Source: Mannheimia pernigra
GTDB lineage: Bacteria; Pseudomonadota; Gammaproteobacteria; Enterobacterales; Pasteurellaceae
DNA length: 64,000 nucleotides
Direction: 5' to 3'
NCBI RefSeq assembly: GCF_013377995.1
Contig: NZ_CP055305.1
Span: 1,612,001 to 1,676,000, forward strand
Of the stretch, positions 16,081 through 24,244 are shown in pieces. Numbering within the stretch: the stretch's first letter is position 1; every line of letters starts with the position of its first letter. The translations under genes and the position numbers were made by a program. The notes under the pieces were generated by a model, which saw only the letters and a program-made list of their open reading frames with translations, made no database searches and was not told the DNA's origin.

Positions 16081-16386
16081 TTAATAGATTGCCAGTTCTC
16101 TGTATGGATTCCATAAAGACTTCACCGCCATAGGTACTTCATATAATTGAACATCACTCACGGTTTCACGGTTAGCATATAAATGACCGATAAACATTAA
16201 GCAGCCCACCTTGATCCCCTGTGTGAATTTCACTGTATCGCTACTGTTATCGCTGCCAAACGTTTTCCCTATATGGTTCTCTGCCGCCTCCAGTGCTGCA
16301 GTAGAATAGAGCTCTAGTAGTTCATCATCTAAATTGTGATCTATGCGTAAGTGTTGCTTGATTTCTTCTAACTCGATTCTAGCCAT
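16081..16386 (-). CDS. head-tail connector protein (HK97 gp6-like)
   Basis: The 101-residue protein starts MARIELEEIKQHLRIDHNLDDELLELY, the classic gp6-family N-terminus, and ends in a PMAVKSLWNPYRE helix. It forms the ring under the portal. It overlaps the head closure gene by 8 nt. Confidence 0.88.
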   Translation of the reverse strand: MARIELEEIKQHLRIDHNLDDELLELYSTAALEAAENHIGKTFGSDNSSDTVKFTQGIKVGCLMFIGHLYANRETVSDVQLYEVPMAVKSLWNPYRELAIY

Positions 16387-16726
16387 TATGGGCTTCTCCC
16401 TCTTTACACATTATTTGAATTTCCTCGTGTCGTTCTTTGCTATCAATAACAGAATACACATCAAATAATTTATCGCCGTACTTAATCCGCATTTTGCGAT
16501 CAACCTGTAAATCAGGCTGGTAACGTATGCGAATGCGTGTAATGTTTTCGCCTAATTGAAAAGGACCGCTAAAATATTCTCGCCCTTGTAAGGGTTCGAT
16601 ACTCGCCCGAATCGTTTTCACGTCTTGCCATTTACGCTTAACTGAACCAAAATTATTTGAGCCGGTAACCGCTTTCTGAATCGTTATAACTTTATCGAAT
16701 TTCCCAGCTCTAACCATTCTCGCCAT
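16379..16726 (-). CDS. head closure / head-tail adaptor protein (SPP1 gp16-like)
   Basis: The 115-residue product (start MARMVRAGKFDKVITIQK) has the strand-rich pattern of phage head-tail joining proteins (REYFSGPFQLGENITRIRIRY, then YGDKLFDVYSV). I choose the ATG at 16726 because it follows a GGGGG ribosome binding site and gives the normal family length; the open frame upstream to 16933 lies inside portal. It overlaps the portal 3' end by 17 nt. Confidence 0.85.
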   Translation of the reverse strand: MARMVRAGKFDKVITIQKAVTGSNNFGSVKRKWQDVKTIRASIEPLQGREYFSGPFQLGENITRIRIRYQPDLQVDRKMRIKYGDKLFDVYSVIDSKERHEEIQIMCKEGEAHNG

Positions 16727-17933
16727 CTTCGCCCCCTTTTGAGTTGCCTTTCTTAACTTCAACGGTTTGCTTCCACGCTTGACTAAATTCATCACCGCCA
16801 ACATAAGGCGGTAAGCCTTCACGCTTACGGGCTTCATTTGGGCTAAGGATTCCGCACTTGATCGCCACATCATAGCTACTGAAGCGTTCTTGCTGATTGG
16901 TTCGCAGTAGGTCGCTAGTATCAAATTCCACAACGTAACGCTTTTTACTGTTACTCGTTAAATCAATCATCAAGGCATCTTTTAGCTGCTGTTCAAAATT
17001 GACTAAGTGAGGGCGTAAGGTTTGCCCTAAGAACGCCCGGCTAGCTTCGCTAAAGTTCGCATAGGTTGAATGGCTGTAATCTTGAAGGAAGATAGGACTG
17101 ATATTAAAAATGCGTGCTATATCTTCAATCGTGAATTTACGGCTGGCTAACCATTCCGCATCTTGGTTACTCATTCCAAGCTGTTTATATTCCATTCCAC
17201 CTTCAAGAATTGGGGTTTTACCGGCATTCTTCGCACCTTGATAGCGTTTTAAGGCTTCCATCGCCTTTTGTCCTTTGCTTTGGTCGAACCATTCCGCCGT
17301 TGTAACAATACCGCCAGCCATCAAGCCGTTTTTCATTACGCTTGAACCGTGTTTCTGTTGAGCCAATCCCAGCCCCACCGCTTCACGGCAAACAGTAATA
17401 GGCGAACGCCCCATAAAGCCATCGTTTGAAGCGTGTCTCAAGTGTAGAATTTCATCTTGAAAGTAGTTTCTTACTTTGCCATTCAAGTCGGTAATTTGAT
17501 AAAAATAATCGCCTGTAATGGCTCTTTGAACATTTACCGAATAAGGTGGGTAAGGGGTTAAAGTTTCAGGTTGCCCTTTGCTATTCCAGCCAATAACCGC
17601 ATAAGCATTTCCATTCAAAAGAACGTGCCTCATCATCACTTCTTTGAATTGGTAAGGGGTTTGATTTCGGTTAGGCATTTCATTAAGCAAGTATTCAACG
17701 CTATGATTCTCAATGCGTTTACGCCCCTCCGCATTGACCTCAAACAGATAGCAAGGCATAGCCGCCACCGCTTGAGCAATCACATTCACGGCATTAAGGA
17801 CGGCTGGCAATGATTCCGCATTGTAAGGGCTAACATATTCGCCCGCTCCTGTGTTAGCTACTCCCATATTGGCGATCAAGTCATCAATGGTCAGGCTTCG
17901 GGTCTCAGATTTCTTTTTAAATAGTCCGAACAT
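16710..17933 (-). CDS. portal protein, HK97 family
   Basis: The dodecameric channel through which DNA enters the head. The 407 residues show family landmarks: AESLPAVLNAVNVIAQAVAAMP near the N-terminus, LLNGNAYAVIGW, the DEILHLRH motif, and FTIEDIARIFNISPIFL followed by QTLRPHL. Its ATG abuts the protease stop (TAAATG). Confidence 0.95.
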   Translation of the reverse strand: MFGLFKKKSETRSLTIDDLIANMGVANTGAGEYVSPYNAESLPAVLNAVNVIAQAVAAMPCYLFEVNAEGRKRIENHSVEYLLNEMPNRNQTPYQFKEVMMRHVLLNGNAYAVIGWNSKGQPETLTPYPPYSVNVQRAITGDYFYQITDLNGKVRNYFQDEILHLRHASNDGFMGRSPITVCREAVGLGLAQQKHGSSVMKNGLMAGGIVTTAEWFDQSKGQKAMEALKRYQGAKNAGKTPILEGGMEYKQLGMSNQDAEWLASRKFTIEDIARIFNISPIFLQDYSHSTYANFSEASRAFLGQTLRPHLVNFEQQLKDALMIDLTSNSKKRYVVEFDTSDLLRTNQQERFSSYDVAIKCGILSPNEARKREGLPPYVGGDEFSQAWKQTVEVKKGNSKGGEDGENG

Positions 17934-18500
17934 TTAAGCCCCCAAAATATGAAGCCATTTATGGCGGTTATCATCTTGCCAATTTGAAGAATCTTTACCT
18001 TTTGCTACCGCTTGTGAACGTTTTAAAATTTCTAGGCTAGAATCAGGGTAAGCAGGAATGCTTGTAACTGTAATTTCAACCAGCTCCGCTTGTAATACTG
18101 TTCTAGTATTTGGCTCAACACTAAAATCCCATTCGTTCTTAATAGTACGGAATCCAAAAGACATTCCGCTAATATCGCCACGCTCTACACTAACTAATAA
18201 ATCTCGCCCTGTTTGAGTATCAGGCGGTAATAATTCAAAACGTAAGCCAATATTATCTTCTTCAAGCGTAAGTGTACCGCTTGAGGTTCTGCCTAACAGT
18301 TTCGTGTGGTCGTGTTCAAATAACGCCCTTACATCTTTCCCACTTTTTAACGATTCAGCGAACGCATTTGGGGCGAACCGTTCTATATACTCTCCCCATA
18401 AAATTTCGCTATCTTTGTTCCATTGCACCACATAACCGACTAATTTTTGACTTTCTTTATCTGCGGAGAGTGTGGCGGATCGAATTTCTAAATCTGTCAT
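17934..18500 (-). CDS. prohead protease, HK97 family (U35)
   Basis: The serine protease that matures the prohead by cleaving the capsid delta domain. The 188-residue protein shows the start motif (EIRSATLSADKESQKLVGYV), the catalytic His in EHDHTKLLGR and Ser in GDISGMSFGF. I choose the ATG at 18500 because GGTGG lies 5 nt before it; an ATG at 18509 adds three residues. It is coupled to portal. Confidence 0.93.
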   Translation of the reverse strand: MTDLEIRSATLSADKESQKLVGYVVQWNKDSEILWGEYIERFAPNAFAESLKSGKDVRALFEHDHTKLLGRTSSGTLTLEEDNIGLRFELLPPDTQTGRDLLVSVERGDISGMSFGFRTIKNEWDFSVEPNTRTVLQAELVEITVTSIPAYPDSSLEILKRSQAVAKGKDSSNWQDDNRHKWLHILGA

Positions 18501-18556
18501 TATTTCCACCTTTAAAACAACAAAAGGGGCGAATGCTGCCCCTTATGTTTTATTGC

Positions 18557-19738
18557 TTAGGCTTTCGCTTCAAGCACTTTGATAGCGTTAGAATCTACAA
18601 CGCCACCGCCAAGGTATTTATCAGTGTGAACCTTATAGAAGCCCGGTTCGGTGATTGAATCCGGTTTGGTGCGTGTGCCTGTTGTATGATCTACAATGGT
18701 ATAACCACGTTTGAAATCGCCCACCGCTAAGAATGGATTAGTTTCTGTCGCATTTGGCATTGTTTCTAAGTAGTAAACTGGTAAACCTAAAAGCGTGCTA
18801 GGACTGCCAGCTTGTAAACCATCACGCCAGATATAATCGCCATTTTTATTTTTGATTTTCTGTAGCGTTGCAGCCGTTTGAGAGTTCATTACCCACACCG
18901 CATTTTTACGGTATTTACTATGAAGAGAGAATAACAAGTCAATCAATACATCTGCGTCAAGTTTCGCTGGTTGCACTTCCATTTTTTGAAGTGTGCCGAA
19001 TGCTCGGGCTTTGTCGTTGTCAGTTGCTCGTGGATAAGCTAAGAAGCCTCTAGCCTGTTTTGTGCCTGTACCGTTGGTTAAATCGGTTTCTTCAGTTTCC
19101 ACAAAGGATTCTGAAATTTCTTCCGTCAGCCAGCCTAGAATATCAACGCCGCCAAAGTCTAAAATCTCTTGCGTTGTTTTCGGGTAAGCGTAAATATTAT
19201 GAACGGCAATCGTTACTTCGTTCATTTTCGGGGTTGTGGTTTCGGTGCGTGCTTCGCCTTCACCGATATGATTTACTACCGCACCGCCTGCCGATACTAA
19301 TTTTTTATATTCTTTGCCTTGAGTGAGTTTTACCACGTTAGCAATTTGTCGCATTACGGAATCATCTGTTAGGCGTTTCATCACTTGCTTATCAAGTTCA
19401 GGGATTACAGAATAGCCACCGTCTGCACCGCCATTCGTATTTGTAGCAAGTGAACGCAATTCACCTGTTTTAATCCAGTGGCGGAGTTCGTCATCACTGA
19501 CTTTTACGGCTGCGGTTTCGACTTGTTGCCCCGGCTGGTTACGCTGTTCATCAGTAATCGCTTCATAGCGTGAAATTTCTTTCACTAGGTTTTCAGCTTG
19601 TGAGCGGAGTTCATCAAACTTAGCCCCTTCAGCTTCAGTAGTAGAACGTTTTTCTTCATCTGCTTTGGTTAAAATTGAACGCATTTCTGCTTCAATAGCC
19701 GCTTTTTGTTGGCGGAGTTCTAAAAGTTTTTTAAACAT
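18557..19738 (-). CDS. major capsid protein, HK97 fold
   Basis: The 393-residue protein has an N-terminal coiled-coil delta domain (about residues 1-75, LLELRQQKAAIEAEMR), then the HK97 fold (GGYSVIPELDKQVMKRLTDDSVMRQ, the E-loop region GKEYKKLVSAGG, and the C-terminal GDFKRGYTIVDHTTG). Delta domain plus upstream-type protease means self-made heads. It is the second gene of the packaging operon, ahead of protease and portal, the reverse of the usual portal-protease-capsid order. Confidence 0.95.
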   Translation of the reverse strand: MFKKLLELRQQKAAIEAEMRSILTKADEEKRSTTEAEGAKFDELRSQAENLVKEISRYEAITDEQRNQPGQQVETAAVKVSDDELRHWIKTGELRSLATNTNGGADGGYSVIPELDKQVMKRLTDDSVMRQIANVVKLTQGKEYKKLVSAGGAVVNHIGEGEARTETTTPKMNEVTIAVHNIYAYPKTTQEILDFGGVDILGWLTEEISESFVETEETDLTNGTGTKQARGFLAYPRATDNDKARAFGTLQKMEVQPAKLDADVLIDLLFSLHSKYRKNAVWVMNSQTAATLQKIKNKNGDYIWRDGLQAGSPSTLLGLPVYYLETMPNATETNPFLAVGDFKRGYTIVDHTTGTRTKPDSITEPGFYKVHTDKYLGGGVVDSNAIKVLEAKA

Positions 19739-19748
19739 TGCTTTGTCC

Positions 19749-20144
19749 TTAATTCAAATAATTGATGTTGTAATGAATTGTGGCTGTTTTCCACGCTGAT
19801 TCGTTAGCATCATAGTCATAGCTGTATTTAGCAAGCACACATTCGTCCATACTGCGGAATGTAGCTTCATTCATTACATCACTGATTTTTTGAGCCACTA
19901 AATCAAGGTCGTTTTCCGTTGAAAACATTGGTAGGTAAATGCCGATTTTCAAATAGGCGTTGCATTCGCCATCGCAAAGCGTGAGTTGGCTATATTCTGC
20001 TTCATCAATGAATACGGCGATAGCCGGTAATTCATTTTCTACATCGGTGAACACGGCTCTGCCGTTATGGAAATGTTGAATGCCTTGAATGTTACCTTGT
20101 AATAAGTCGATAACTTCTTGGCGGATTGCTTCGTTAGAAATCAT
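19749..20144 (-). CDS. tail terminator protein, lambda gpU-like
   Basis: The 131 residues match lambda gpU (also 131 aa) in pattern: HNGRAVFTDVENELPAIAVFIDEAEYS, then AYLKIGIYLPMFSTENDLD, and the C-terminal YSYDYDANESAWKTATIHY. gpU caps the tail tube and joins it to the head. It is the first gene of the packaging operon, with ribosome binding site AGAGGACT. Finding a tail terminator in an island with no tube or tape measure gene is notable and suggests it sets compatibility with the helper tail. Confidence 0.75.
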   Translation of the reverse strand: MISNEAIRQEVIDLLQGNIQGIQHFHNGRAVFTDVENELPAIAVFIDEAEYSQLTLCDGECNAYLKIGIYLPMFSTENDLDLVAQKISDVMNEATFRSMDECVLAKYSYDYDANESAWKTATIHYNINYLN

Positions 20145-20335
20145 AAAAAAGTCCTCTTAATTAAGAAGGCTACAATTAGCCATAGAACAATATAGGCATA
20201 ATTTCAACGGAGTAAATAGGGTAAAATTTAATCGTTTAGCTACGTTTGAACACGTTAAGAGGATAATTTTTAAATGATTATTTTTTATTCAACAAAAGAC
20301 AAAATGGAAGGAAATAAACGAATAATTTTATAGAA

Positions 20336-20437
20336 GTGATGACTGTGATGACTTAGTGATGACTTAAAAAGAAGTCATCACTATATTAATATATTGATAT
20401 ATAAGGGTTTATTTCAATTTAGTGATGAGGTGATGAC
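20336..20437. repeat. right GTGATGAC iteron cluster with AT-rich core (candidate replication origin)
   Basis: Perfect GTGATGAC/GTCATCAC copies lie at 20336-20343, 20345-20352, 20356-20363, 20374-20381 and 20430-20437, with a near copy at 20422-20429. Several extend to AGTGATGACTTA. A nearly pure A/T stretch (20382-20403) lies inside the cluster, as expected for an unwinding element. It sits between the packaging operon start and the right att. Nothing else of note is seen in 20145-20335 except the packaging operon leader. Confidence 0.65.
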
Positions 20438-20517
20438 TTGTTTTATAAAATAATTTCCTTTAAGCAAAAATAGATTGATATACTATTAAAACATATGAGA
20501 ATTACACTATTTTCCTG

Positions 20518-20539
20518 ATGTAACCAAAATTGTAACCAC
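20518..20539. promoter_or_regulatory. candidate integrase arm-type sites, right end
   Basis: Two TGTAACCA copies 12 bp apart (20518-20526 and 20530-20538). The 20-mer at 20520-20539 is identical to 5426-5445 beside int. They lie 56 bp inside the right att copy. Confidence 0.55.
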
Positions 20540-20594
20540 AATAAACAACACAATAACTAATACCTTTAAAAATCAATAAGTTAATCAATTATTC

Positions 20595-20695
20595 CAAGTC
20601 TCGCCCAGGCACCATTTAACTAAATTTAGCTCAACGCAGCTAAACTAAAAAGCCTTAGAAAGCCTGTAAAATCAACGTTTACAGGCTTTTTTGTT
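20595..20695 (+). repeat. attR: 101-bp direct repeat at the right end
   Basis: A copy of the tRNA-Leu 3' end plus downstream terminator. Compared with attL it lacks one A (CCAGAGC becomes CCAGGC, which would break the acceptor stem) and has one substitution (ACGAAG to ACGCAG). It includes the same terminator hairpin at 20659-20692. Confidence 0.9.
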
Positions 20696-21103
20696 GTTTG
20701 CTCAATGGCACTAAACGTTTCATATCGCAAATTTTAAGTAGCCTAGCAAATTTTCCGCCAAATATGACCGCTTGTAATGCCGTTAGGTTATTGCCTGGCG
20801 GCCTTTTTGTTACAGCTCTTATATTTTTTACACCAAAGTTCAGAAAAAAGTCACTTTTATCACTAACATTAAGATGAAACCTTGATACAAAGCTTGGGCT
20901 TCGGTGATATTTAAAAAATATCACTTTTTTCAATAATTGTGACAAATCTCTCAGATTTTTTTATTTTTTTGTGCTTAAATCTTAATCATAAAATGCCGTT
21001 ACAATTACTTGCTAGCTGGTATTTTATACATAAGATTGAACCATATAATATCTGTTCAGCTAAAAATTAGTTTTTGCACTTTATCCCCCTAATGGAGAAA
21101 ATG
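20696..21103. other. gap between attR and sialidase gene
   Basis: The first 40 bp retain weak similarity to the sequence after attL. One uptake-signal core (ACCGCTTGT) lies near 20770. I see no convincing gene; a minus-strand frame of 88 codons at 20679-20945 starts from no clear ribosome binding site and crosses the att terminator. A weak promoter-like pair (TTTTTG 20966-20971, 17 bp, TAAAAT 20989-20994) could serve the sialidase gene. Confidence 0.5.
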
Positions 21104-23479
21104 ATGAGAAAAATCAATCAGTTAATCATATCCCCATACTTTTTCCTAAGTATTTTGCCTGCTTCCGCTAACTCTGATTTTTGGAAAAGCGACCTTAATT
21201 TTAATCTCACAAATATTACCAAGCGTGTCGGAGTCGATAACTTTACCACTCCAGTAGCTGGCGAGCCTTGGGCTGGTATTGGTCCAAATGGTGAAGCTGC
21301 AGGTACTGCACCATTATATTATAGCCGTATTCCAGCTATGCAAGTTACCGAAGATAATAAATTAGTTGTTATGTTTGATTTACGCTGGAATCGTGCGTAT
21401 GACCAAGATCGTATTGATCCTGGTATTGCGATTTCTTCCGATGGTGGCCATACTTGGACGAAGAAAACCGCTTGGTCTTTTGATAGAACTAATCACCCAG
21501 CACGTCGTTCAATGGATCCAACTTTATTACATAATCCTATTGATAATAGTTTATATGTCATGCACGGAACTTGGTCTATGTCGGATCAACAATGGTATGG
21601 TGGGCGTGTTCCTCACTTTAATAGTGGCAGCTGGGCAGCTACCATTTATAAATCTACTGATGGCGGTTTAAATTGGGAGAAAAATACTGAGTTTAGTAAA
21701 TTCAGCAATTTAGACGTATTTTCTAAAGTCACCAAAAATGGAAAACCTACCTTAGGCTTTTTAGGCGGGGTCGGATCTGGAATTGTAATGCAAGATGGTA
21801 CGTTGGTTTTCCCAATTCAAACCGCACATCAAAATGGTATTGCCACCACTATTATGTATTCTAAGGATAATGGGAAAACTTGGGATATGCCAGAAATTGA
21901 CAACCCAGTTGCACCGAACCAAAGTTCTTTAGAAAATATGGTGTTTGAACTCGAACCCGGTAAGCTGGTGATGACTGGACGAGGAAACAGTCGCTGGGCA
22001 TACTCTTCTACTGATATGGGTAAAACCTGGGAATTATTTACTCCAACTAATGGATTATTACCAACTAGCTCACAACCAACTCAAGGCTCTTCTATCTATG
22101 TAACACTACCAAATGGTCGAAAAGTGCTGCTAATCTCTAAACCAGATGGAAAGAATGACGGGTGGAAAAGGGGTGATATTACACTTTGGATGCTAGATGC
22201 AAAAGATCCATCGCACAAACACAAGGTGCATATTATTCGTCCAGGTTCAGGTAATGCCGCTGGTGCTGGTTATTCCTCTTTAGCCTATAAAGAAGGGAAT
22301 TTATTTGTTGCTTTTGAAAACGATGGTGATATTTCAGTAAAAAATTTAACTGAACATATTGCTGAAATGGAAGCAAAAGCTATCGAATGGGGATTACCAG
22401 ATGAACTTACTCCTGCTTTGGATAAAATCAATGCACTGCCTTATCTCAATAAAGCTCAAAAAGAGACACTAGTCGAAAAAATGCGTCGTGCTAATGATAC
22501 TGCGATTGCACAATCTTTTGTGATTAACAAAGAAATGTATAATCTGAAAAACAATAGTGATGAGCTGGATAAATTGGCAAAAAATATTACTAAAGCACTG
22601 CCGTCTCAACAGAATATTTATCAAAGAGCCTTAGCTTATGTGAATAAAGTCACCAATACAGCGGATACCACTTATTTAAATTATAATGGTATTATGGATA
22701 CGTATGCTAATTTATATGAAAGCTATTTGGCTTTAAATACTAAATTAGACTTCACTCGCTACATCCAAAAAGCGAGAAAGTTCAATGAATATAACACAGA
22801 TATTTTATATCGTAGCTTTGATAATTTCTTTGCCCATTACGACACAGGTGTAAAACACAATAATCTATCCTTAGGCTTGAATACAAAATTAAGTGCGAAT
22901 TTACGTGGTGGCTTATTCTTTGAATACAGTAATAAAAATCGTAATAGCGTACAAATTGGTGCAAGAGCTAAATATGAAATGGATAATCACCAACTTTCTG
23001 GCTTCTTACGCTATCGTGGCGTAAAACATAAAGATATGCTAGCACGTAATAACAATGTTGATGGCTACCTCAATTATGCTTATCGTATTCAATTAGATGA
23101 TAAATTAAGCATTAGCCCATCAGTTGGTGCTTACGTTTCACGTTCTTCTCGCTCATTAATAGATGAAGATCTTGCGATTAATAGCCGCACGGTCTATGCA
23201 AGTGATGTAGGATTGAATATCCATTATAAGCTAAATGATATTGATGCTTATATTCGTCCAAGTATAGGGTTTGTCAATGGTGATATAACTTTATCTCAAT
23301 CTAATGATATGACAAACACATACAAAATAAAGGATAAAAGTAACGTGTATTCTGTCACGACAGGGTTGAAAAAACGCTTTGCAAATGGTGTGGCATTAGG
23401 GGCTGATTTCAAATTACATCGTTATGGTTCTCAAACTACTGAAAGTAATTTCGGTCTAAATGTGAGTTATAACTGGTAA
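21104..23479 (+). CDS. nanH: sialidase (GH33) with C-terminal autotransporter barrel
   Basis: A surface exosialidase expected to release sialic acid from host glycans. A signal peptide (MRKINQLIISPYFFLSILPASA) precedes the catalytic beta-propeller. The YSRIP motif is near residue 72, and four Asp boxes are visible (SSDGGHTW about 111, STDGGLNW about 185, SKDNGKTW about 253, STDMGKTW about 302). A helical linker leads to a beta-barrel of about 270 residues ending in an aromatic (SYNW), as in autotransporters. I choose the ATG at 21104 (791 aa), 6 nt after GGAG. The gene lies directly beside the island's right att. Confidence 0.9.
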   Translation: MRKINQLIISPYFFLSILPASANSDFWKSDLNFNLTNITKRVGVDNFTTPVAGEPWAGIGPNGEAAGTAPLYYSRIPAMQVTEDNKLVVMFDLRWNRAYDQDRIDPGIAISSDGGHTWTKKTAWSFDRTNHPARRSMDPTLLHNPIDNSLYVMHGTWSMSDQQWYGGRVPHFNSGSWAATIYKSTDGGLNWEKNTEFSKFSNLDVFSKVTKNGKPTLGFLGGVGSGIVMQDGTLVFPIQTAHQNGIATTIMYSKDNGKTWDMPEIDNPVAPNQSSLENMVFELEPGKLVMTGRGNSRWAYSSTDMGKTWELFTPTNGLLPTSSQPTQGSSIYVTLPNGRKVLLISKPDGKNDGWKRGDITLWMLDAKDPSHKHKVHIIRPGSGNAAGAGYSSLAYKEGNLFVAFENDGDISVKNLTEHIAEMEAKAIEWGLPDELTPALDKINALPYLNKAQKETLVEKMRRANDTAIAQSFVINKEMYNLKNNSDELDKLAKNITKALPSQQNIYQRALAYVNKVTNTADTTYLNYNGIMDTYANLYESYLALNTKLDFTRYIQKARKFNEYNTDILYRSFDNFFAHYDTGVKHNNLSLGLNTKLSANLRGGLFFEYSNKNRNSVQIGARAKYEMDNHQLSGFLRYRGVKHKDMLARNNNVDGYLNYAYRIQLDDKLSISPSVGAYVSRSSRSLIDEDLAINSRTVYASDVGLNIHYKLNDIDAYIRPSIGFVNGDITLSQSNDMTNTYKIKDKSNVYSVTTGLKKRFANGVALGADFKLHRYGSQTTESNFGLNVSYNW

Positions 23480-23518
23480 TACCGTAAACTGATTACGATT
23501 TAAAAGTTAGACTAGCTC

Positions 23519-23562
23519 AAGACTGAGTTCTATATTCCATAGAGCTCAGTCTTTTAATTTTT
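23519..23562 (+). terminator. terminator after sialidase gene
   Basis: AAGACTGAG (23519-23527) pairs with CTCAGTCTT (23545-23553), followed by TTAATTTTTC. Confidence 0.75.
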
Positions 23563-23645
23563 CTTTCTCGATAAGAATATTTTATATTTCAACCTTAATC
23601 GAGAATGTAATTAGTCGTGAAAATCTAAGTAGTGATTGAGTTTTT

Positions 23646-24182
23646 TTATTCAATCACTACTTTAGCAATATAATCTAAATGACGATATTTTTGGGCATAA
23701 TCAATCCCATAACCCACCACAAATTCATCGGGGATCTCAAATCCCACCCATTTTACGGGCACATCAACTTCGCGGCGGCAAGGTTTATCTAATAAAGTAC
23801 AAATAGCAAGTGAATTTGGCTCACGTAATTTGAGAATCTCCCCTACCTTGCTTAAGGTGAAGCCAGTATCAATAATATCTTCTACAATCAATACATCTTT
23901 ACCTTGAATTTCACCATCTAAATCTTTGAGAATTTTGACATCACGGCTAGATTCTGTACTGTTTCCATAACTTGAAGCGGTTAAAAAATCCACTTCTACA
24001 GGTAGATCTAACCGCCTAACTAAATCTGCCATAAACATAAATGAACCACGCAACAATCCAACAACAACCAAATTTTGACACTGTTTTTGTTGGTAGTGCT
24101 GGTTGATTTGTTTTGCCAGCTCATTGATTCTTGCTAGCACATCCTCTTTTGAATATAACGTTTCGATATGATGATTTTGCAT
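23646..24182 (-). CDS. hpt: hypoxanthine phosphoribosyltransferase
   Basis: Salvages hypoxanthine (and guanine) to IMP (GMP) using PRPP. The PRPP motif VLIVEDIIDTGFTL is clear, as is LLRGSFMFMADLVR. Starting at the ATG at 24182 (GGAG 6 nt upstream) gives 178 aa, the E. coli length; an upstream ATG at 24215 would add 11 residues. It converges on the sialidase gene. Confidence 0.95.
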   Translation of the reverse strand: MQNHHIETLYSKEDVLARINELAKQINQHYQQKQCQNLVVVGLLRGSFMFMADLVRRLDLPVEVDFLTASSYGNSTESSRDVKILKDLDGEIQGKDVLIVEDIIDTGFTLSKVGEILKLREPNSLAICTLLDKPCRREVDVPVKWVGFEIPDEFVVGYGIDYAQKYRHLDYIAKVVIE

Positions 24183-24244
24183 TGATTTCTCCAAGTAAAT
24201 TTGATTTGATGACAAGCGGTTATATTTTGTAAAAATTTTGCAAA

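Larger units (their letters stand above)
5281..20695. mobile_element. capsid-forming phage-inducible chromosomal island (cf-PICI-like satellite) in tRNA-Leu
   Basis: The element runs from the tRNA-Leu 3' end to a degenerate second copy at 20595-20695. It encodes integrase, AlpA, helicase-primase and an HK97-type head and packaging set, with no tail tube, tape measure, baseplate, lysis or CI/Cro-type lysogeny genes. Apart from int, all genes are on the minus strand in two blocks: replication/regulation (11264 to 6885) and packaging (20144 to 12292), with a 265-aa unknown gene between. This matches the published description of cf-PICIs, which make their own small heads and use helper tails. A decayed prophage is the alternative, but the intact reading frames and clean boundaries argue against decay. 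Confidence 0.85.

Noticed and set aside
16727..16933. N-terminal extension of the head closure protein
   Set aside because: It lies inside the portal gene in another frame and lacks family similarity; the start at 16726 has a ribosome binding site.
5281..20695. Reading the island as a decayed prophage
   Set aside because: All head and packaging genes are intact and tightly coupled, the boundaries are clean, and the presence of alpA and a P4-type helicase with absence of every tail and lysis gene fits a satellite better than random loss.
20679..20945. Minus-strand frame of 88 codons between attR and the sialidase gene
   Set aside because: It crosses the att terminator hairpin, has no ribosome binding site and no recognisable protein pattern.
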